Shown here: positions 58,423 to 64,000 of the stretch, piece after piece | Position numbering within the stretch: the stretch's first letter is position 1 | How the letters are laid out: every line of letters starts with the position of its first letter | Source of the DNA: an uncultured Verrucomicrobiae bacterium | GTDB taxonomy: Bacteria > Verrucomicrobiota > Verrucomicrobiia > Limisphaerales > AAA164-E04 | Reading direction: 5' to 3' | NCBI GenBank assembly: GCA_943788245.1 | Contig: CALSPN010000026.1 | Span: 81,905-145,904 of the forward strand | Length of the DNA stretch: 64,000 bases | Program-made: the position numbers and the translations under genes | Notes under the pieces: model-generated | Databases searched by the model: none | What the model was told of the DNA's origin: nothing | What the model saw: only the letters and a program-made list of their open reading frames with translations

Positions 58423-59100
58423 CTATTTTAAATATTTTACCAAATCCGGGCGCATCGCCTCGGTTCGCTTGATCGCCTGTTCGTGCCGCCACTTGGCTAT
58501 AGCCGCATGATTGCCCGACATCAAAATTTCCGGAACCTTCATGTCCCTGAAAACTTGAGGACGTGTGTAGTGCGGGTATTCCAGCAATCCATGGCTGAAC
58601 GATTCGTCCACAGAGCTTTCAGCATCTCCCAACACCCCAGGCACCAACCTGGTCACGCAATCGACAATTACCATTGCGGGAAGCGCGCCATTTGTCAGAA
58701 CGTAATCTCCAATTGAAAACGTTTCATCGATCAGCGCTTCCCTGATCCTTTCGTCGAATCCTTCATAACTCCCACACAACAATACCAGATGTGGGCACTT
58801 GGAAAGCCTGACGCCATCCGCCTGTTGAAACTGCTTCCCTGAGGGTGCCATCATTATGACAGCAGTCCCTTCGGTTCTCATGCTTTCCACAGCATCGAAA
58901 ACAGGCTCGGGTTTGAGAACCATTCCTGGTCCTCCACCAAAAGGTCGATCATCGACTACGCGATGCTTGTCCTTCGTAAAATCTCTAAGGTTGTGGATAC
59001 TTAAATCCAGTAAACCTCTGTCCTGGGCTCGCTTTAGAATACTTTCATTGAGCGGTCCCAAAAACATTTCAGGAAACAACGAAATGATGTCTACCTTCAT
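58423..59100 (-). CDS. trmD: tRNA (guanine-N1)-methyltransferase
   Basis: MKVDIISLFPEMF; DDRPFGGGPGMVLKPEPVF; LLCGSYEGFDERI; SIGDYVLTNGALPAMVIVD. Confidence 0.96.
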   Translation of the reverse strand: MKVDIISLFPEMFLGPLNESILKRAQDRGLLDLSIHNLRDFTKDKHRVVDDRPFGGGPGMVLKPEPVFDAVESMRTEGTAVIMMAPSGKQFQQADGVRLSKCPHLVLLCGSYEGFDERIREALIDETFSIGDYVLTNGALPAMVIVDCVTRLVPGVLGDAESSVDESFSHGLLEYPHYTRPQVFRDMKVPEILMSGNHAAIAKWRHEQAIKRTEAMRPDLVKYLK

Positions 59101-59174
59101 ATAAGTTTTAAGGTAACGGACACCATAATGCGATCCCTGGTTACAGAGCCAGACCTACCCTCAACTGAACGAAC

Positions 59175-59414
59175 TTAAACTTCCAATTCGGAAACCTCGA
59201 GAACACACCGGGCATCCGCCTTCGCGCTGCCTGCTTGCATCAAACCGCGAATGGCGTTGATGGTGTTACCCTGTTTTCCAATCACCTTCCCCATGTCATC
59301 AGGATGAAGTTTGACTTTGAAAACTGTAAGACCATCTTTGTCTTCAGCTTCAATTTCCATTGAATCAGGGTTCTCAATGAGCCCCTTGATTACGTATTCT
59401 ACATAAGTCTGCAT
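59175..59414 (-). CDS. khpA: KH-domain RNA-binding protein
   Basis: KLHPDDMGKVIGKQGNTINAIRGLM (GxxG KH motif), located after rpsP. Confidence 0.9.
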   Translation of the reverse strand: MQTYVEYVIKGLIENPDSMEIEAEDKDGLTVFKVKLHPDDMGKVIGKQGNTINAIRGLMQAGSAKADARCVLEVSELEV

Positions 59415-59453
59415 GGTCTTATCAGCAAAAATCAATAACCGCTCAGCTCAAAA

Positions 59454-59741
59454 TCAGGCAGTCGCAGCATCTGCTTCCACCTCTTCTGCAACAACTTCAG
59501 CAGAAGCCTTGCGTGCCTTACGGATGAAACTCATGACCGTGTCAGACGGCTGAGCACCGCAAGAGATCCAGTAATCGATTCTCTCCAGATTTAGCTCGAA
59601 TTTTTGACCAGAACGGGAAGGATGATAGGTTCCCAATTCTTCTATGCACTTGCCGTCACGCGGGCTGCGGCAGTCTGCAGCAACAACGCGGTAAACGGGA
59701 TGATTTCTCGCGCCCATGCGCTTTAAACGGATTTTTACCAT
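59454..59741 (-). CDS. rpsP: 30S ribosomal protein S16
   Basis: MVKIRLKRMGARNHPVYRVVAADCRSPRDGKCIEELGTYHPSR. Confidence 0.95.
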   Translation of the reverse strand: MVKIRLKRMGARNHPVYRVVAADCRSPRDGKCIEELGTYHPSRSGQKFELNLERIDYWISCGAQPSDTVMSFIRKARKASAEVVAEEVEADAATA

Positions 59742-59933
59742 ATTCAGTTACAACTCAAATGATTTTTCACCTAGTCAAGGTGATCAGGTCTTGTTTAAGT
59801 TTGCCCCGCAAAAGGGGAACGAGGAAATTATGCATGGCACCTGGGAATGGCAAGCTCTCTTTTTAAAAAAAACCTTTATCAAGGCATTGACAAAATCTTC
59901 AAACTTTAGTTAATTAAGAAAGGTAATTTACTT

Positions 59934-61615
59934 ATGATTAAACCAGCATCGGAAAAAAAGCTATCGCATAACGAAATCCTCAAGGAAAACGATCCCCTTT
60001 TGGCTGGCAATCTTGCAGCCACTCTCAACGACCCTGAAGTAGATCGCTTTTCCAAAGATGACGGGCAATTTCTGAAATTTCACGGTATCTACCAGCAGGA
60101 TGACCGCGATAAACGCAAAACAGGCAAACATTACATGTTCATGATCCGTGGGCGGATCGCTAGCGGTATCATGGCGCCAGACCAGTATAGGGTTTACGAT
60201 GATCTGGCCACCAACTACGCCAATAACACCTTGAGACTGACATCGCGGCAAAGCATTCAATTCCATGGTGTCGTCAAGACGGGACTGGGCCCCCTGATGA
60301 AAACCATCAACGAAGCGTTGATGACCACCCTTGCGGCATGCGGTGATGTGAATCGCAACGTAATGGCATCCCCTACACCCGCCACTGACGCGTGGATCAA
60401 CGAAGTGCACGCAGATTCAGAACTGCTGTCAAATGCGTTACAACCCACCACTCAGGCCTACCATTCCATTTGGGTTGAGGGCGTTCAACTGGATCTGGAG
60501 GAGCACAAGGATCACGACGATCCTCTCTATGGAAAAACGTATCTCCCACGTAAATTCAAGACGGCATTCGCAATCCCTCCTCTGAACGATGTCGATCTCT
60601 TCACCAATTGTCTCGGATTTGTTGCGATCGCCGAGAATGACAAACTGGTTGGTTACAACCTCACGGCCGGCGGCGGCCTGGGTATGAGCCATAACAACCC
60701 GAACACATTTCCGCGGAAAGCAGATGTGATTGGCTACATCGCCCGTGATCAGATAGAGAACGTTGCAAAGGGAGTCCTGACGATCCACCGTGATTTCGGA
60801 GACCGCACCGACCGCAAACACGCCCGCTTGAAATATGTGCTGGAAGAAAAAGGCGTTGAATGGTTCAGAAATGAACTGGAAAAGCGCATAGGATTCAAAC
60901 TGGAAGATGCAAAACCATTTGAATTTACCCGCCAGGGAGACCGATTCGGATGGCACAAACAAGCCGATGGGAATCATTTTCTGGGACTTTTCGTTGAAGC
61001 TGGAAGGATCAAGGACACTGATTCGATTCAACTAAAAACAGCGATACGCAAGGTAGTGGATAGCTACAACACCGAAATCCGCCTCACGCCGACACAAAAC
61101 ATACTCATTGTGAATGTGGCGCCCGAATCGGTAGAAGGGATCAACAAGATCCTTGCAGACCACGGGGTTCAAACGACACATGAAAAGTCACCGGTGCGCA
61201 GTGCCACCATGGCATGCCCTGCGCTTCCGACATGTGGATTGGCTTTGGCTGAATCAGAAAGATATCTCCCTGGATTGATTGATCGTGTTGAAGGCTTACT
61301 CGGAAACGCAGGTATTCCCCAGGAGGAAATCATTATTCGCATGACCGGCTGCCCGAATGGATGCGCGCGTCCTTACATGGCAGAACTGGGCTTCGTGGGC
61401 CGCGCCCCAAAAAAATACAATGTTTATGTGGGCGGCAACGAATCCGGAACTCGATTGAACCGACTCTACAAAGTGAGTGTCAAAGACGACGAAATGGATG
61501 AGTTACTCGGCTCATTGCTGCACCGCTTCAAGGGCGAGCGTCAAACGGACGAACGCTTCGGCGACTGGAGCGCCAGGCCCTCTGGAAAGAGCTCGATGAA
61601 CAGGAAGAGGCATGA
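59934..61615 (+). CDS. Sulfite (nitrite) reductase hemoprotein; C-terminus frameshifted near 61565
   Basis: GIYQQDDRDKR...YMFMIRGRIASGIM; LRLTSRQSIQFHGV; siroheme/4Fe4S cysteines ACPALPTCGLALAESER and TGCPNGCARPYMAELGFVGR; alternate frame gives ERQALWKELDEQEEA stop. Confidence 0.92.
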
Positions 61616-61673
61616 TCCAAGCAAATTCTGTCTCCACATGGCAGTGATCCGTCTGAAATAACGATATGCCCGA

Positions 61674-62437
61674 TCAAACGGTAATGACTCATATGGTGAA
61701 AAAGCCCCAGCAAAACAATAGTCGACTCTCACGGCCTGGAGCTTCACGAAGAAAACGCCAAAGCTTGAATCAGCACTGCTGAGGAACGCGTCGCATGGGC
61801 CGTTGGGCATTTCAGAAGAAAGCCTCGTGACTTACTTCAAGCTTTGGTGCACAAGCTGCCGTTTGCCTGCATATGGCTACCAGTCAGTTGGCAGACATAC
61901 CTGTCATTTTAGTGGATACTGGTTATCTGTTTCCTGAAACCTATCAGTTTATCGACAAACTGACAGAGAGGCTCAAGTTGAATATCAAAGTGTATCGCTC
62001 GATATCTCACCTGCATGGCAAGAAGCGAGGTATGGGCAGCTCTGGGAAAACGGACTCGATGGAATCACCACTTACAATCAAATGAATAAAGTGGAACCAA
62101 TGAGGCGGGCATTGAGAGATTTAAATCCGAAAGGCTGGATTGCAGGCCTTAGACGTCAACAGAGTTCCAGCCGTAAAAAACTCAATGTCCTGGCCGTTGA
62201 TGACGTACATCTAAAAATCCATCCCATCGTTGATTGGACGAGCAAGGATGTTTTCGAATATCTAAAAAAACACGACCTACCCTACCATCCCTTGTGGCAT
62301 CAGGGATACCTTAGCATTGGCGATGTCCACACCACCAAGCGGGTGGATGAAGGAATGCGGAAGAAGAATCTCGGTTTTTCGGATTGAAGCGCGAATGCGG
62401 TTTGCACGAAACGGCGTCCAGCGACTTCAGCATTTAA
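61674..62437 (+). CDS. cysH: Phosphoadenylyl-sulfate (PAPS/APS) reductase, multiply frameshifted
   Basis: Fragments [105 protein letters not shown]. Confidence 0.9.
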
Positions 62438-62481
62438 GCCCCCCTCATACGAATCCATTAATCAAAACAGCAACGGACATT

Positions 62482-63089
62482 ATGTCTGCGGAGAATATTC
62501 ACCCCATCTTCCATCGAAGCCTCGACAGATCAAGCAAGGAAACTTTGCTGGGGCAGAAGGGCTGTGTCATTTGGCTGTACGGACTTTCGGGTGCCGGGAA
62601 AAAGCACCTTGGCAATCGCTCTGGAGAAGAGGTTGCACACAGATGGCATCATGACCCAGTTGCTTGATGGGGATAATATCCGAACGGGGCTCAACCGCAA
62701 TCTGGGTTTTACGGATGCGGATCGCCGAGAAAACATCAGGCGCATCGCGGAGGTGGGCCAAACTATTCGCGAATGCCGGCATCGTTACCATTGCTTCGTT
62801 TATTACGCCCAAAAAGGAACTGAGAACCCTGGCTAGAGAGGTGATCCGCGAACCTGATTTCAGAGAAGTTTTTGTGACTTGCTCGTTTGAAACCTGCGAG
62901 CAGAGAGACGTGAAAGGGCTTTACGCAAAAGCAAAATCAGGAGATATCAAACACTTTACTGGGAAAGATTCGTCCTTTGAACCTCCAGACGAATCATCTC
63001 CTGCAGATCTTGAATTAAATACCGATGAAAAAAGCGAACATATTTGTTTAGAGGAACTATACTCCTTCGCAAAAAACGTTCTGAAGTAA
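62482..63089 (+). CDS. cysC: Adenylyl-sulfate kinase, two frameshifts
   Basis: [11 protein letters not shown](S)[86 protein letters not shown]. Confidence 0.92.
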
Positions 63090-63128
63090 ATACAAATCAC
63101 CCATTTATCCGTAAGAAATATAGACTCA

Positions 63129-64000
63129 ATGCACACATACCGATTGACTCATTTAAAGGCGCTTGAAGCTGAAGCTATCTTCATCATGCGTGAAGTTGCG
63201 TCTCAGTTTGAAAAACCCGTCTTATTGTTTTCTGGAGGCAAAGATTCCATTGTCATGGTCAGGCTGGCCCAAAAGGCATTCCACCCAGCAAAGATTCCTT
63301 TTCCTTTCATGCATGTTGACACAGGTCATAATTTTCCAGAGACCATTGAATTCAGGGATAAACTTGTCAAAGAAGCAGGCGCCAACCTCATCGTACGCAC
63401 GGTTCAGGAATCGATTGATAAGGGTCGAGCTACCGAGGAAAAGGGACCTCAAGCCAGCCGGAACATGCTCCAGACAGTAACACTTCTGGATGCCTTGGAA
63501 GAGTTTCAATTCACGGCCGCCATTGGCGGTGCAAGGCGTGATGAGGAAAAAGCACGTGCCAAGGAACGATTTTTCTCGCATCGAAATGAGTTTGGTCAAT
63601 GGGACCCTAAAAACCAACGACCCGAGCTATGGAATCTTTTCAACGGGAACATGCATATGGCTGAACATTTCCGAATCTTCCCATTGAGTAACTGGACAGA
63701 AATGGATGTCTGGCAATACATCAAAATGGAAGAGCTTTCATTACCTTCCGTTTACTTTAGCCATGAACGAGAAGTCATCCATCGAAATGGCATTTACCTG
63801 GCCAACTCTGAGTATCTGACATTGGGCAAAGATGAATTCGTTGAGAACATGGTCGTCAGGTGTCGAACTGTTGGAGACATGACCTGCACGGGAGTCGTCG
63901 CTTCACCCGCTAGCAATGTGGACGATATCATTGCTGAAGTCGCAGCCGCCAGAGTCACCGAGCGTGGGGGAAGAACCGATGACAAACGCTCTGAAACAGC
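63129..64000 (+). CDS. cysD: Sulfate adenylyltransferase subunit 2 (runs off window end)
   Basis: Open frame translated by eye: MHTYRLTHLKALEAEAIFIMREVASQFEKPVLLFSGGKDSIVMVRLAQKAF...FMHVDTGHNFPETIEFRD...IGGARRDEEKARAKERFFSHR. Confidence 0.95.
   Translation, partial: MHTYRLTHLKALEAEAIFIMREVASQFEKPVLLFSGGKDSIVMVRLAQKAFHPAKIPFPFMHVDTGHNFPETIEFRDKLVKEAGANLIVRTVQESIDKGRATEEKGPQASRNMLQTVTLLDALEEFQFTAAIGGARRDEEKARAKERFFSHRNEFGQWDPKNQRPELWNLFNGNMHMAEHFRIFPLSNWTEMDVWQYIKMEELSLPSVYFSHEREVIHRNGIYLANSEYLTLGKDEFVENMVVRCRTVGDMTCTGVVASPASNVDDIIAEVAAARVTERGGRTDDKRSET

Noticed and set aside
59742-59933. SAM-type riboswitch upstream of the sulfite reductase
   Set aside because: Small hairpins are present (e.g. 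TTTGCCCCGCAAAAGGGGAACG) but no SAM aptamer consensus could be matched by eye.

Overview
A 64 kb chromosomal window from a member of the Verrucomicrobia/PVC group. Support for this: the 16S gene contains the EUB338-III probe target, there is a Chlamydiae/Verrucomicrobia-type small basic protein next to the rRNA operon, there are PVC-style PulG-like prepilins, and there is a DUF4159 protein. The content is mostly housekeeping: sdhCAB, lpxA, radC, a complete 16S-tRNA-Ala-tRNA-Ile-23S-5S operon, ftsH, rpe, a ribulokinase, yicC-gmk-coaC, an NtrB/NtrC-like pair, a squalene/phytoene synthase, a hybrid histidine kinase, nhaC, dgt, ispH, rpsR/rpmG, rpsP-khpA-trmD-rplS, and an assimilatory sulfate cluster (sir-cysH-cysC-cysD). 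No mobile elements or CRISPR arrays were seen. The strongest unusual signal is at 13960-15369 (minus). A signal-peptide, thioredoxin/TlpA-like gene of 470 codons has exactly one in-frame TGA, at codon 67, placed at the first Cys of the CxxC active site (ASW-U-AGC). A perfect short hairpin with a G in the first two loop positions lies 23 nt downstream, as expected for a bacterial SECIS. This is probably a selenoprotein that the ORF track splits in two. The rRNA operon also shows tandem sigma70-like promoters, a terminator-like hairpin in the leader, boxA sites and processing stems. Several conserved genes carry single-base frameshifts, at least two with an extra base in a homopolymer. These look like sequencing or assembly errors and should be corrected before annotation.
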